In this document: piece after piece, positions 9,260-18,926 of the stretch
How the letters are laid out: the number at the start of each line of letters is the position of its first letter
How positions within the stretch are numbered: position 1 is the stretch's first letter
Source: Lachnospiraceae bacterium
GTDB taxonomy: Bacteria; Bacillota; Clostridia; Lachnospirales; Lachnospiraceae
Length of the DNA stretch: 64,000 bases
Direction: 5' to 3'
Assembly: GCA_021202335.1 (NCBI GenBank)
Contig: JAJQDE010000006.1
Coordinates: 1 to 64,000 of the forward strand
The notes under the pieces: model-generated
Told to the model about the DNA's origin: nothing
The model's database searches: none
Seen by the model: the letters and a program-made list of their open reading frames with translations, nothing else
Position numbers and translations under genes: made by a program

Positions 9260-9865
9260 CTATAACCGCTCCTTCAGGTTCTGCACGATGCTGTCCTTTA
9301 AAAGCGACCGAAGCTCTCCGGCAGCGTCGATTAAGCCGGCGATTTTTTCGTGAGCGCCTGCCGCGTCATATAAATCGGCAAGAAGATAATAGGACTTGCT
9401 CACGTCCGTGCCCGTGGAAACCGCAAACTCAAGCACGGTAACGGCAAGCGCGTCGTCGCCGTTTTCGTGAAGCAGCTCGGCGAGCTTTTGCAGGCAGGTC
9501 ACAAGATTTGTGTAATGTAAATCGAAATCGCTTAATATAGTAATATTGGCAGTGCCGTATTCAAGCTTGAGGTCAGTGTTGGTGTAGCCGGTCAGGTTTA
9601 CAATCCGGTATTCGGACAAGTCGTTCAGGGTCTTTAAGCAGGCATTGAGCGCATCTGTCGTGAATGCCGGCTCCATATTTAAAAGCCGGTCGGGGATTGT
9701 GATGTAGTTTAAATTGACAAGAGGCTTTTTCCTCGTGAAATTAGCCTGCCTTTCGCGCTCCCAAAAGGCGTTGTCCCGTTTTGCTTCAATGCGGTCGACG
9801 CGGCGGCGTGCGAAAAAAAATACAACACAAAAAATTGAAAAGCTTGCAATGATAATAAAATTCAT
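9260..9865 (-). CDS. Hypothetical membrane-anchored protein
   Basis: N-terminal TM MNFIIIASFSIFCVVFFFARRR; SD TGGAGAT upstream. Confidence 0.7.
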   Translation of the reverse strand: MNFIIIASFSIFCVVFFFARRRVDRIEAKRDNAFWERERQANFTRKKPLVNLNYITIPDRLLNMEPAFTTDALNACLKTLNDLSEYRIVNLTGYTNTDLKLEYGTANITILSDFDLHYTNLVTCLQKLAELLHENGDDALAVTVLEFAVSTGTDVSKSYYLLADLYDAAGAHEKIAGLIDAAGELRSLLKDSIVQNLKERL

Positions 9866-9906
9866 ATATAATAATCTCCATTCGGAAAAGGGGTGAACAG
9901 CGCAAA

Positions 9907-10011
9907 ATGAACATGAATAATAAGAAAACACAGCGTACCATTGCGGCTGTTATTGCGGTTGTTTTAGTGCTTTGTATGGTGGTGCCCCTGGTCGTAAGCG
10001 TTGTGGGGTAG
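9907..10011 (+). CDS. Small single-TM protein, 34 aa (MNMNNKKTQRTIAAVIAVVLVLCMVVPLVVSVVG)
   Basis: SD-like aggggtg upstream; cationic N-terminus plus one hydrophobic helix. Confidence 0.6.
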   Translation: MNMNNKKTQRTIAAVIAVVLVLCMVVPLVVSVVG

Positions 10012-10101
10012 CCGGATTTACCGTACTCTTTGATTATAATATATTTGGAATATATTATACAAGGGGTTCAGGAAAATTAAATGGAGAGGAGGAGAAGCAT
10101 T

Positions 10102-11667
10102 ATGAAAAGGTATTTGAGAAAATGGCTGTGTACGGCTGCGTTATTGGCGCTTTTGCCAATCCTTGCACCCGCAGGTGATGCTAAGGTGGCGCAGGCAAGG
10201 GAGGAAAACGATACCATTTTAAACGGTATTTACATAGGAGAAATCGAGCTTTCGGGAATGACGGCTGACGAGGCTTACGAAACGGTGAACGAGTTCGTTG
10301 AGGGCTTAAAAAACAGAAGAGTTACGTTTGGCGTGGTGGGTGATTGCTATGTTGCAGTGACCGCAGGCGATTTAGGGCTTCAATGGGACAATACGGAGGT
10401 CGTGGAGGAAGCGGCGGCGCTTGGCAAAAAGGGAAACTTTATCAAGCGTTACAAGGCGATACAGGATTTAAAGAAGGGAAATCAGGTATATGAGCTTGAG
10501 CTGTCGCTTGATGAGGACGCCGTGAGGACGGTGCTTGAGGAGCAGTGCGCGGAATATGACATTCCCGCCGAGAACGCGACCATGACGCGCGTAAACGGAA
10601 GCTTTACCATTTCAGAGGGTCAGACGGGCGAGGCGATAAATGTTGAGGAATCGCTGGTGAAAATTGTTGAGTACCTTACCGGGGATTGGGATTATCAGGA
10701 CGCCGCGATTGATTTGGCGGTGGACGTGACCGAGCCGATGGGAAGCGAGGATGAGCTTTCAAAGATTAAGGATGTGCTTGGGACGTTTACGACAAGCTAT
10801 TCCACAAGCAGCTCCGCAAGATGCAAAAATGTGGAGAACGGCTGCAGTCTGATAAACGGGACGATTGTTTATCCGGGCGAGGAATTTTCAACCTATGAAA
10901 CGATAAAGCCCTTCACTGAGGCGAACGGTTACTATCCCGCAGGCTCATATCTGAACGGAAAGGTTGTGGAGAGCATCGGCGGCGGCATCTGCCAGGTGTC
11001 GACCACGCTTTACAACGCGGTGCTTTTGTCGGAGCTTGATGTTACGGAGCGAAACAACCATTCCATGATTGTGACGTATGTGGAGCCTTCGATGGATGCC
11101 GCGATTGCGGAGTCGTCCGGAAAGGATTTTAAATTTGTAAATAACCTTAACTATCCGATTTATATAGAAGGAAGCACGTCGAACAAGACGATTACCTTCA
11201 CGATTTACGGGGTAGAGGAGAGGGCTGCAACCCACAAGGTGCGCTATGAGAGCGAAACATTGTCGGTGACACAGCCTGACTATGAGGTTATCACGGCGTC
11301 GGAAAGCCAGTCGGTCGGCTACATTGACGTGTCGTCCGCGCATATCGGCTACACGGCGCAGCTTTGGAAGATTGTCGAGGAGAACGGCGAGGAGGTAAGC
11401 CGCGAGGTGATTAACAAGAGCACCTACAAGGTATCTCCGAGGTCTGCCGTTGTGGGCGTGAGCACTGATAACGCAGCGTATGCCGCGCGTATACAGGCGG
11501 CAATCGCGTCGGGAAGCATCGACACCTGCAAGGCGGAGGCGGCGGCAATCAAGGCAGAGATTGCGGCGGCGGCACAGCAGCAGGCGGATTTGGAGGCGTA
11601 TTATCAGGCGCTTGCGCAGCAGGAGCTTGAGGCGCAGCAGGCGGCGGAGCTTGCGGGCGAACCATAA
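10102..11667 (+). CDS. VanW family protein with peptidoglycan-binding-like domain
   Basis: GCSLINGTIVYPGEEFS, GGGICQVSTTLYNAVLLSEL, ERNNHSMIVTYVEPSMDAAI; SD gaggagg. Confidence 0.9.
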   Translation: MKRYLRKWLCTAALLALLPILAPAGDAKVAQAREENDTILNGIYIGEIELSGMTADEAYETVNEFVEGLKNRRVTFGVVGDCYVAVTAGDLGLQWDNTEVVEEAAALGKKGNFIKRYKAIQDLKKGNQVYELELSLDEDAVRTVLEEQCAEYDIPAENATMTRVNGSFTISEGQTGEAINVEESLVKIVEYLTGDWDYQDAAIDLAVDVTEPMGSEDELSKIKDVLGTFTTSYSTSSSARCKNVENGCSLINGTIVYPGEEFSTYETIKPFTEANGYYPAGSYLNGKVVESIGGGICQVSTTLYNAVLLSELDVTERNNHSMIVTYVEPSMDAAIAESSGKDFKFVNNLNYPIYIEGSTSNKTITFTIYGVEERAATHKVRYESETLSVTQPDYEVITASESQSVGYIDVSSAHIGYTAQLWKIVEENGEEVSREVINKSTYKVSPRSAVVGVSTDNAAYAARIQAAIASGSIDTCKAEAAAIKAEIAAAAQQQADLEAYYQALAQQELEAQQAAELAGEP

Positions 11668-11686
11668 AAATTGTGATGGGGATTTT

Positions 11687-12733
11687 ATGAATTACGGAAA
11701 GCTTAGCGGGGACGTGTATGAGCGTTCGATAGTGAAAGTGATAAAAGCAAATACATCCGAAACAAGGGAAATTTACGATGGTGCAGAAATGGGGAATTTC
11801 TGCGCCGTTTTTCCTTGTGGCGAAAATACCCGTATTTGTGCGCAGGCGTCCGCATCAGGCAGACATGCCGCCATAAGAGCGTACCGCGCGGCGCTTAACA
11901 GTATTGCGGCGCGGTGCGGCGCATGTGCCGGGGGCTTTGCGGTTCTCTCGCTTTTGGTGCCCGGGCGGCTGCGCGAGATAAAGGTGCGGGAGCTGACGGC
12001 GGAGGCGGTGCGTCAGGCGGACAGTCTGCATTTCCCGATTTTGAATGTGAATGTGCAGGTGCTGCCGTGGGTGGATATGCCAACGGCGGTATGCATGGCT
12101 GACGCAGCAGGCACGCGGGCGGATTTGCCGGATTTTGCCGGAGGATTTGCGCAAAAGCGCGCGGGTGCGTCGCCGGGAGAGTATATTGTCATGACAAAAT
12201 GGATTGGGCTTGAGGGGACTGCGGTGATTGCAGAGAGCAGCCGGGAGAAGCTTAAAGCGAGATACCCGTCCGATATTGTGGAGGAAGCGGCGGACTTTTG
12301 GCAATACGGCTCTATACTGTCGGAGGCCGCTACCGCCGCTAAGTCCGGCGCAAGCTGTCTGCATGCGGCAAGAGAGGGAGGCATCTTTGGAGGCCTTTGG
12401 GAGCTGGCAGCAGATAACAGTGTCGGACTGGTCGCAGACTTAAAAAGCATACCCGTAAGGCAGGAAACCATTGAGGTATGCGAATATTTTGACTTGAATC
12501 CCTATGAGCTTATGGCGGGCGGAAGCCTGTTGATTACCTGTGCGGACGGAAACGCCATGGTGCGCGCGCTCGAGTCGGAGGGAATTGCTGCGGCAGTGAT
12601 CGGAATGATTACAGAGGGCAATGACAGGCTTGTGCGTCATAAGGAGGAGAGCAGGTTTTTGGAGCCTGTAAGGGGCGATGAAGTTTATAAATTTTATGAA
12701 CGCTTCAGAATGGAGGATAGTGTGAAAAAATAA
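11687..12733 (+). CDS. AIR synthase-related (PurM/HypE-like) protein
   Basis: MTKWIGLEGTAVIAE, HAAREGGIFGGLWELA, NPYELMAGGSLLITC. Confidence 0.75.
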   Translation: MNYGKLSGDVYERSIVKVIKANTSETREIYDGAEMGNFCAVFPCGENTRICAQASASGRHAAIRAYRAALNSIAARCGACAGGFAVLSLLVPGRLREIKVRELTAEAVRQADSLHFPILNVNVQVLPWVDMPTAVCMADAAGTRADLPDFAGGFAQKRAGASPGEYIVMTKWIGLEGTAVIAESSREKLKARYPSDIVEEAADFWQYGSILSEAATAAKSGASCLHAAREGGIFGGLWELAADNSVGLVADLKSIPVRQETIEVCEYFDLNPYELMAGGSLLITCADGNAMVRALESEGIAAAVIGMITEGNDRLVRHKEESRFLEPVRGDEVYKFYERFRMEDSVKK

Positions 12734-12757
12734 GCTCGATAGCTTATTTTTCACACG

Positions 12758-12840
12758 GCTATTTGTGCCGGAGCGTCACAAATAGCTTTGATGGCAGACG
12801 CAAATCTGATATTTGCGTCGCCCCGTTGCTAACGCTCCGG
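12758..12840 (+). promoter_or_regulatory. Interleaved inverted repeats (pseudoknot-capable) directly upstream of Lrp-gene SD
   Basis: GCTATTTGTG(12758)/CACAAATAGC(12777) enclosing CCGGAGCGT(12768), which is complementary to ACGCTCCGG(12832-12840); hairpin GACGCAAAT/ATTTGCGTC between. Confidence 0.6.
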
Positions 12841-12854
12841 AATGGAGGATTAAG

Positions 12855-13337
12855 ATGAGAGAACAGATTTTAACGATAATAGAGAAGAACAGCAGGATTG
12901 ACCTGCATGAGCTGGCGATTATCCTTGGCGCGGATGAGGCGACGATTGTCAGCGAGATGGAGCAGATGGAAAATGAAGGGATTATCTGCGGCTATCACAC
13001 GCTCATAGACTGGGAAAAAACGGATGTGGAGAAGGTCAACGCGCTGATAGAGGTGCGCGTGACTCCGCAGCGCGGAAACGGCTTTGACAGTGTGGCGGAG
13101 CGCATCTATAAATATCCCGAGGTAAACGCCGTATATCTGATATCGGGCGGCTATGATCTGCTTGTTACCCTTGAGGGAAAGACGCTCAAGGAGGTATCGC
13201 GTTTTGTGTCCGAGAAGCTTTCCACGCTCGACCCTGTAATCAGCACGGCGACGCACTTTATTTTAAAGAAGTATAAGGACCACGGTACAATCCTTGGACA
13301 AAAGGAAGCTGACGAAAGGATACAGGTGACGCCATGA
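12855..13337 (+). CDS. Lrp/AsnC family transcriptional regulator
   Basis: HTH IDLHELAIILGADEATIVSEMEQMENEGIICGY and RAM-like C-terminal domain. Confidence 0.9.
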   Translation: MREQILTIIEKNSRIDLHELAIILGADEATIVSEMEQMENEGIICGYHTLIDWEKTDVEKVNALIEVRVTPQRGNGFDSVAERIYKYPEVNAVYLISGGYDLLVTLEGKTLKEVSRFVSEKLSTLDPVISTATHFILKKYKDHGTILGQKEADERIQVTP

Positions 13338-14512
13338 GAAATCCATTATCAGACACGATTACACAGATAAAGCCCTCGGGCATAAGGAAGTTTTTTGATA
13401 TTGTCAGCGAAATGAACGACCCGGAGGTTATTTCGCTGGGTGTGGGAGAGCCGGACTTTGAAACCCCGTGGCACATTCGCGACGAGGGGATTTATTCGCT
13501 TGAGAAGGGACGCACCTTTTACACCTCAAACGCGGGTCTTTCGGAGCTTCGCGAGGAAATTGGCAGGTATCTTAAGAGAAGGTTTGACTTAAGCTATGAC
13601 CCAAAAACGGAGATGCTTGTGACGGTCGGCGGCTCGGAGGCGATAGACATTGCCCTGCGCGCCATGGTCAATCCGGGCGACGAGGTGCTCATTCCACAGC
13701 CGAGCTATGTTTCCTATGAGCCGTGCACTGTGCTTGCGGGCGCAAAGCCTGTCATCATTGAGCTTAAGCATGAAAATCAGTTCCGCCTTACCGTGCAGGA
13801 GCTTGAGGACGCCATCACGGATAAGACAAAGATTTTAATTTTGCCCTTCCCCAACAATCCGACAGGCGCGGTTATGGAGAGGAAGGATTTGGAGGCAATC
13901 GCCGAGGTCATAAAAAAGCATGATCTGCTTGTGCTGTCGGATGAGATTTATTCGGAGCTTTGCTATACGGAGCATCATGTGTCGATTGTAAACATTCCCG
14001 GCATGTGGGAGCGCACGGTTTTGATTAACGGCTTTTCCAAATCCTATGCGATGACGGGCTGGAGGCTCGGATATGCGTGCGGTCCGAAGCAGATTATCGA
14101 GCAGATGTATAAAATCCACCAGTTCTGCATCATGTGTGCGCCCACAACCTCGCAGTATGCGGCGATTGAGGCGCTTAAGAACGGGGACGGCGATGTGCAG
14201 GTGATGCGTGACTCCTACAACCAAAGGAGGCGTTATCTGGTGCATGCCTTTCAGGAAATGGGGCTTGAATGTTTTGAGCCGTTTGGAGCCTTTTACATAT
14301 TCCCGTGCATCAGGGAGTTCGGCATGACAAGCGACGAATTTGCCATGAAGTTTTTGGAGGCGGAAAAGGTGGCGGTCGTGCCCGGGACGGCGTTCGGCGA
14401 CTGCGGTGAGGGCTTTGTCAGAATTTCCTACGCGTATTCATTGGAAAAGCTTAAGGTGGCGATAGGAAGGCTTGAACGCTTTGTCAATAAGCTGCGCGGG
14501 GTTAAGGCCTGA
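13334..14512 (+). CDS. Class I/II PLP-dependent aminotransferase
   Basis: LPFPNNPTGAVM, SDEIYSELCY, LINGFSKSYAMTGWRLGY. Confidence 0.93.
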   Translation: MRNPLSDTITQIKPSGIRKFFDIVSEMNDPEVISLGVGEPDFETPWHIRDEGIYSLEKGRTFYTSNAGLSELREEIGRYLKRRFDLSYDPKTEMLVTVGGSEAIDIALRAMVNPGDEVLIPQPSYVSYEPCTVLAGAKPVIIELKHENQFRLTVQELEDAITDKTKILILPFPNNPTGAVMERKDLEAIAEVIKKHDLLVLSDEIYSELCYTEHHVSIVNIPGMWERTVLINGFSKSYAMTGWRLGYACGPKQIIEQMYKIHQFCIMCAPTTSQYAAIEALKNGDGDVQVMRDSYNQRRRYLVHAFQEMGLECFEPFGAFYIFPCIREFGMTSDEFAMKFLEAEKVAVVPGTAFGDCGEGFVRISYAYSLEKLKVAIGRLERFVNKLRGVKA

Positions 14513-15030
14513 TGAATATTGTACTGCATCAGCCTGAAATCCCGTCCAACACGGGAAATATCGGAAGAACCTGTGTTGCGACGGGTTCGGCGCTGCATCT
14601 GATTGAGCCTTTGGGCTTTCGCCTTACGGGCAAGGAGCTGCGCCGCGCGGGTATGGACTATTGGGAGCATTTGGATGTGCGCCGTTATATGAACTATGAG
14701 GAATTTGCCGAAAAAAATCTGACCGGCGATTCCGATGCGAAAATCTGGTTTGCGACGACAAAGGCAAAGCGGCTGTACACCGAGGCGTCATTCGGCAAAA
14801 ATGACTTTATTATGTTCGGGAAGGAGAGCGCCGGTATTCCGGAGGAGCTTCTCGTCGATCATGAGGAAGCCTGCATCCGCATACCGATGCTTGACAGCAT
14901 AAGGAGCCTGAATCTGTCGAACAGCGTCAGCGTTATCCTGTATGAGGCGCTCAGACAGCAGGGCTTTGCGGGAATGCAGCTTGAGGGTGCGCTGCATCAT
15001 ATGAATTGGAAAGCTGACGCTTTGGAATAA
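14512..15030 (+). CDS. trmL: tRNA (cytidine(34)-2'-O)-methyltransferase
   Basis: MNIVLHQPEIPSNTGNIGRTCVATG, FGKESAGIPEEL, RSLNLSNSVSVILYEALRQQ. Confidence 0.93.
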   Translation: MNIVLHQPEIPSNTGNIGRTCVATGSALHLIEPLGFRLTGKELRRAGMDYWEHLDVRRYMNYEEFAEKNLTGDSDAKIWFATTKAKRLYTEASFGKNDFIMFGKESAGIPEELLVDHEEACIRIPMLDSIRSLNLSNSVSVILYEALRQQGFAGMQLEGALHHMNWKADALE

Positions 15031-15041
15031 TGGAGATTAAT

Positions 15042-16517
15042 ATGTATTATATAGGAACAGACCTTGGCACTTCGGCGGTAAAGCTTCTCATGATGGACGA
15101 GTGCGGGAGGGTGGAAAATGTTGTATCAAGGGAGTACCCGCTTTATTTTCCAAAGCCGGGCTGGAGCGAGCAGCAGCCTGAGGACTGGTGGAGAGCGGTT
15201 AAGGACGGATTAAAGCAGCTTATAAGCGGGTATGACAAAACGCAGATAGCGGGACTTAGCTTTGGCGGTCAGATGCATGGGCTTGTTATTTTGGATAAGG
15301 ACGACCGTGTTATCCGCCCGGCAATCCTTTGGAATGATGGAAGGACGCAGAAGGAAACGGATTATCTGAACAACAAAATCGGCAGGGATAAGCTCTCGCA
15401 GTACACGGCAAACATCGCATTTACAGGCTTTACCGCGCCGAAGCTTTTATGGTTGAAAAACAATGAGCCTGAGAATTTTGCGCGTATAGAGAAAATCATG
15501 CTGCCAAAGGATTATATTGCGTATATGCTTACGGGAAGCTTTTGCACTGATGTGTCAGACGCGTCGGGCACGCTTTTGTTTGACGTGGAGCATAAGCGCT
15601 GGTCGCAGGAGATGCTTGAAATCTGCGGCATAAATCAATCACAGCTTGCGCGGGTTTATGAAAGCTATGAAACAGTGGGGACGATAAAGCCCGAGGTGGC
15701 GCATGAGCTGGGGCTTCCTGAGGGCGTAAGGGTGGCTGCGGGCGCGGGCGACAATGCGGCTGCCGCTGTAGGAACGGGAACGGTCGGAAACGGAAGCTGC
15801 AATATTTCGCTGGGGACGAGCGGAACTGTTTTTATTTCGCGTGCCGGCTTTGGCGTGGATGCAAACAACGCGCTTCATTCCTTTGCCCATGCGGACGGAA
15901 GCTATCATTTGATGGGCTGTATGCTGAGCGCCGCGTCCTGCAATAAATGGTGGATGGAGCAAATCCTGAACACCTCGGAATTTGCAAAGGAGCAGGAGGC
16001 GATTACGGACGATATGCTCGGAAACAACACCGTGTATTTCCTGCCGTACCTTATGGGTGAACGCTCGCCGCATAACGATGCAAACGCAAGGGGCGCGTTT
16101 ATCGGAATGACGCTTGATACCTCGCGGGCGCAAATGTATCAGGCGGTGCTTGAGGGCGTGGCGTTTGCAATCCGCGATTCCTTTGAGGTGGCAAAAAGCT
16201 TAGGGCTGGAAATCAACTCCTCAAAGCTTTGCGGCGGCGGAGCAAAAAGCCCGCTTTGGAGAAAAATTTTCGCCAATGTGCTCAATATACGCCTTGAGGT
16301 CTTGGAAAGTGAGGAAGGACCGGGGTACGGAGGCGCAATTCTTGCGGCGGTGGCGTGCGGTCGGTTTGCGTCCGTGCAGGAGGCGGCGGACAGGCTTGTT
16401 AAGGTGGCGGACGCCGTGGAACCGGACGATCTTCTTGCGGCGCGCTATCAGGAAAGATATGACAAATTCAAAAAGCTTTATCCGGCAGTTAAGGAGCTTT
16501 TCCCGCAAATTCAATAA
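15042..16517 (+). CDS. xylB: Xylulokinase
   Basis: FGGY kinase: YIGTDLGTSAVK, GLSFGGQMHGLV, GAGDNAAAAVGTG, GGGAKSPLWRKIFANVL. Confidence 0.92.
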   Translation: MYYIGTDLGTSAVKLLMMDECGRVENVVSREYPLYFPKPGWSEQQPEDWWRAVKDGLKQLISGYDKTQIAGLSFGGQMHGLVILDKDDRVIRPAILWNDGRTQKETDYLNNKIGRDKLSQYTANIAFTGFTAPKLLWLKNNEPENFARIEKIMLPKDYIAYMLTGSFCTDVSDASGTLLFDVEHKRWSQEMLEICGINQSQLARVYESYETVGTIKPEVAHELGLPEGVRVAAGAGDNAAAAVGTGTVGNGSCNISLGTSGTVFISRAGFGVDANNALHSFAHADGSYHLMGCMLSAASCNKWWMEQILNTSEFAKEQEAITDDMLGNNTVYFLPYLMGERSPHNDANARGAFIGMTLDTSRAQMYQAVLEGVAFAIRDSFEVAKSLGLEINSSKLCGGGAKSPLWRKIFANVLNIRLEVLESEEGPGYGGAILAAVACGRFASVQEAADRLVKVADAVEPDDLLAARYQERYDKFKKLYPAVKELFPQIQ

Positions 16518-16549
16518 AAGAAGCATATATTACATTGATGAGGATTTTT

Positions 16550-17431
16550 ATGGAATATATAAATTGGAAAGCAAGAGCAAAAATAAACTTAGGTCTGGAT
16601 GTTTGCAGGCGGCTTGAAAACGGCTATCACGAGGTCAGAATGGTCATGCAGACAATAGACCTGTATGATGAGCTTAGCCTGAAAAAAAGCGCGCAGCCCG
16701 ATATCCTTTTGCAGGTGACAGGCAGGGACGATTTGGGAAAACCCGGGGACAACCTTATTTACAAGGCGGCAAGCCTTATGCGGGAACGCTTTGACATCAA
16801 ATCGGGAATAGAGGTAAGCCTGAAAAAAAACATTCCCGTGGCGGCAGGCATGGCGGGAGGAAGCGCCGACGCGGCGGCGACCATGCTTGCCATGAACGAG
16901 CTGTTTTTGCTTGGCAGGAGCAGAGAGGAGCTGATGGAGCTTGCGCTTCCCCTCGGGGCGGATATTCCGTTCTGCATTATGGGCGGCACGGCGCTTGCGG
17001 AGGGAATCGGAGAAAAGCTGACGCCGCTGCCGGCTTTGCCGTATGCGTCGCTTGTGGTCGTAAAGCCGCCGATTATGGTGCCGACCGGAAAAGTATATCA
17101 AAGCCTGGATTTGCATAAAATTGAAAAGCACCCCGATATTGACGGGATGGTGCAGGCAATCAGGGACGGCAGCCTTAAGGGCGTCACTCAGCGGATGGAA
17201 AACGTCATGGAAACAGTAACGCAGGAGTGGTTCCCGATTATCGCGGACATTAAAAAAATGCTTTTGGGAAACGGCGCGCAGGGAGCCATGATGAGCGGAA
17301 GCGGTCCCAGTATTTTCGGCGTGTTTACGGAGAAAACAATGGCGGCTGATGCCGCAGAGTATGTGGAGGAAACGCTTTGCCGGAAAAATATTGACGCTCA
17401 GATTGAACTGACGGAATTTTATAATGCCTGA
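16550..17431 (+). CDS. ispE: 4-diphosphocytidyl-2-C-methyl-D-erythritol kinase
   Basis: GHMP motifs AKINLGLDV, NIPVAAGMAGGSADAAATM, MSGSGPSIFGVF. Confidence 0.95.
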   Translation: MEYINWKARAKINLGLDVCRRLENGYHEVRMVMQTIDLYDELSLKKSAQPDILLQVTGRDDLGKPGDNLIYKAASLMRERFDIKSGIEVSLKKNIPVAAGMAGGSADAAATMLAMNELFLLGRSREELMELALPLGADIPFCIMGGTALAEGIGEKLTPLPALPYASLVVVKPPIMVPTGKVYQSLDLHKIEKHPDIDGMVQAIRDGSLKGVTQRMENVMETVTQEWFPIIADIKKMLLGNGAQGAMMSGSGPSIFGVFTEKTMAADAAEYVEETLCRKNIDAQIELTEFYNA

Positions 17432-17461
17432 GAATATTAATCGGCATTATGGGGGATTTGT

Positions 17462-18133
17462 ATGAAAATGGACTTAGGCGACGGGTATTTGCCGCTTCGC
17501 GATGTGGTATTTAATACACTCAGACAGGAAATACTGACGGGGAAGATGAAGCCCGGCGAGAGGCTTATGGAGATACATCTTGCCGATAAGCTCGGTGTGA
17601 GCCGCACACCCATAAGGGAAGCAATACGGATGCTTGAGCTGGAGGGGCTTGTGATAATGGTTCCGCGCAAAGGCGCGCAGGTAGCGCAGATTTCATGGAA
17701 AAGCCTTCAGGATGTGCTGGAGGTGCGCCGCGCGCTGGACGTGCTTGCCATCGAGCTTGCCTGCGAGCGGATGACGAGGAAGGATTTGGACGCGCTTTAC
17801 AAGGCGTGCGAGAGCTTTGCGGAGGCGACGGACACAAAAGATACAAGGAAAATTGCGGAGGCGGATGTCGCCTTTCATGATATTATTGTGGCATCGACCG
17901 GGAATAACAGGCTTACTCAGATTGTGAATAATCTTTCCGAGCAGATGTACAGGTACCGCTTTGAATACATTAAGGATGCCAGCCGCCATCATGTGCTGGT
18001 GCAGGAGCACATGGAGATGTGCAGGAGCATACAGGTAAAGGATAAGGCTGCCGCCGCTGATGTGGTCAGAAAGCATATCGATAATCAGGAGCAGGCAATC
18101 ATCACACAGCTTAAGCTGGAAAAAGGCGAATAA
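17462..18133 (+). CDS. GntR family transcriptional regulator (FCD-type)
   Basis: LRQEILTGKMKPGERLMEIHLADKLGVSRTPIREAIRMLELEGLV. Confidence 0.92.
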   Translation: MKMDLGDGYLPLRDVVFNTLRQEILTGKMKPGERLMEIHLADKLGVSRTPIREAIRMLELEGLVIMVPRKGAQVAQISWKSLQDVLEVRRALDVLAIELACERMTRKDLDALYKACESFAEATDTKDTRKIAEADVAFHDIIVASTGNNRLTQIVNNLSEQMYRYRFEYIKDASRHHVLVQEHMEMCRSIQVKDKAAAADVVRKHIDNQEQAIITQLKLEKGE

Positions 18134-18187
18134 ATTGAAAAATTCCGTCCATACTCATTATATCAAGACAATAAGGAGGTATGGACA

Positions 18188-18427
18188 ATGCGCAATATGC
18201 GGAATATGATACTGATGCTCGGGGCAGTGCTTTGGATAGGCGCGCTTTCCCCGGAAATTTTTATAAGCACGGGAGCAGGCTGCATTTTTGACGAGGAAGG
18301 GAATGCTTTAAGCTTAAAGGACGCGCAGGAGTTTATGGAGCAGTATTTTTACGGGAATGAAGCTGATGCGGGCAAGCCCCAAAAGCCGGAGCTTAAGCTT
18401 GGAATTTTGGAATTGTTAAAAAGATAG
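18188..18427 (+). CDS. Hypothetical secreted/membrane protein
   Basis: SD aaggagg, N-terminal hydrophobic segment, 79 aa. Confidence 0.6.
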   Translation: MRNMRNMILMLGAVLWIGALSPEIFISTGAGCIFDEEGNALSLKDAQEFMEQYFYGNEADAGKPQKPELKLGILELLKR

Positions 18428-18439
18428 AGGGGGCGAAGT

Positions 18440-18886
18440 ATGACAAAAAATGTGCTGGTGTCAATCAAAGGGCTGCAGTTTGCAGACAGCGATGTGAGTG
18501 AGGCGGCAACCGACGAGGAGCTTGACAGTATGGAAACAATCTGTCCCGGCGAGTATTATCATAGAAACGATGGGCATTTTATCCTTTACGAGGAGCTTGC
18601 CGACCAATTTTCCGAGCCGGTAAAAAGCATGCTTAAGCTTAGGGGTAAGGAGTTTACCGTTATCAAAAAGGGACCGGTAAATGTGCAGATGGTCTTTTCG
18701 GAGGGTGAAAAAACCCTGACCGACTATAATACGCCGTTCGGGAATATCATGCTTGCGATTGACACAAAAACAGTCCGCGTTGATGAAGCGGAGAGCAGTC
18801 TGCGCATATGGGTTGAATACGGTCTTGAGGTGAATTATCAGTTTATTGCTGATTGCAGTATCGATATACATATTACGGCAAAATAA
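18440..18886 (+). CDS. DUF1934-type calycin-like protein
   Basis: MTKNVLVSIKGLQF... overall pattern GEYYHRNDGHFILYEE, TDYNTPFGNIMLAIDTKTV. Confidence 0.8.
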   Translation: MTKNVLVSIKGLQFADSDVSEAATDEELDSMETICPGEYYHRNDGHFILYEELADQFSEPVKSMLKLRGKEFTVIKKGPVNVQMVFSEGEKTLTDYNTPFGNIMLAIDTKTVRVDEAESSLRIWVEYGLEVNYQFIADCSIDIHITAK

Positions 18887-18926
18887 AACCCCTGCAATAA
18901 AAATTGTCGCCATTGCGTGACTTTTT

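Noticed and set aside
11480-11686. N-terminal extension (MPRVYRRQSRREAST...) of the PurM-like ORF
   Set aside because: Arg-rich out-of-frame overlap with VanW gene end; ATG at 11687 gives a sensible start.
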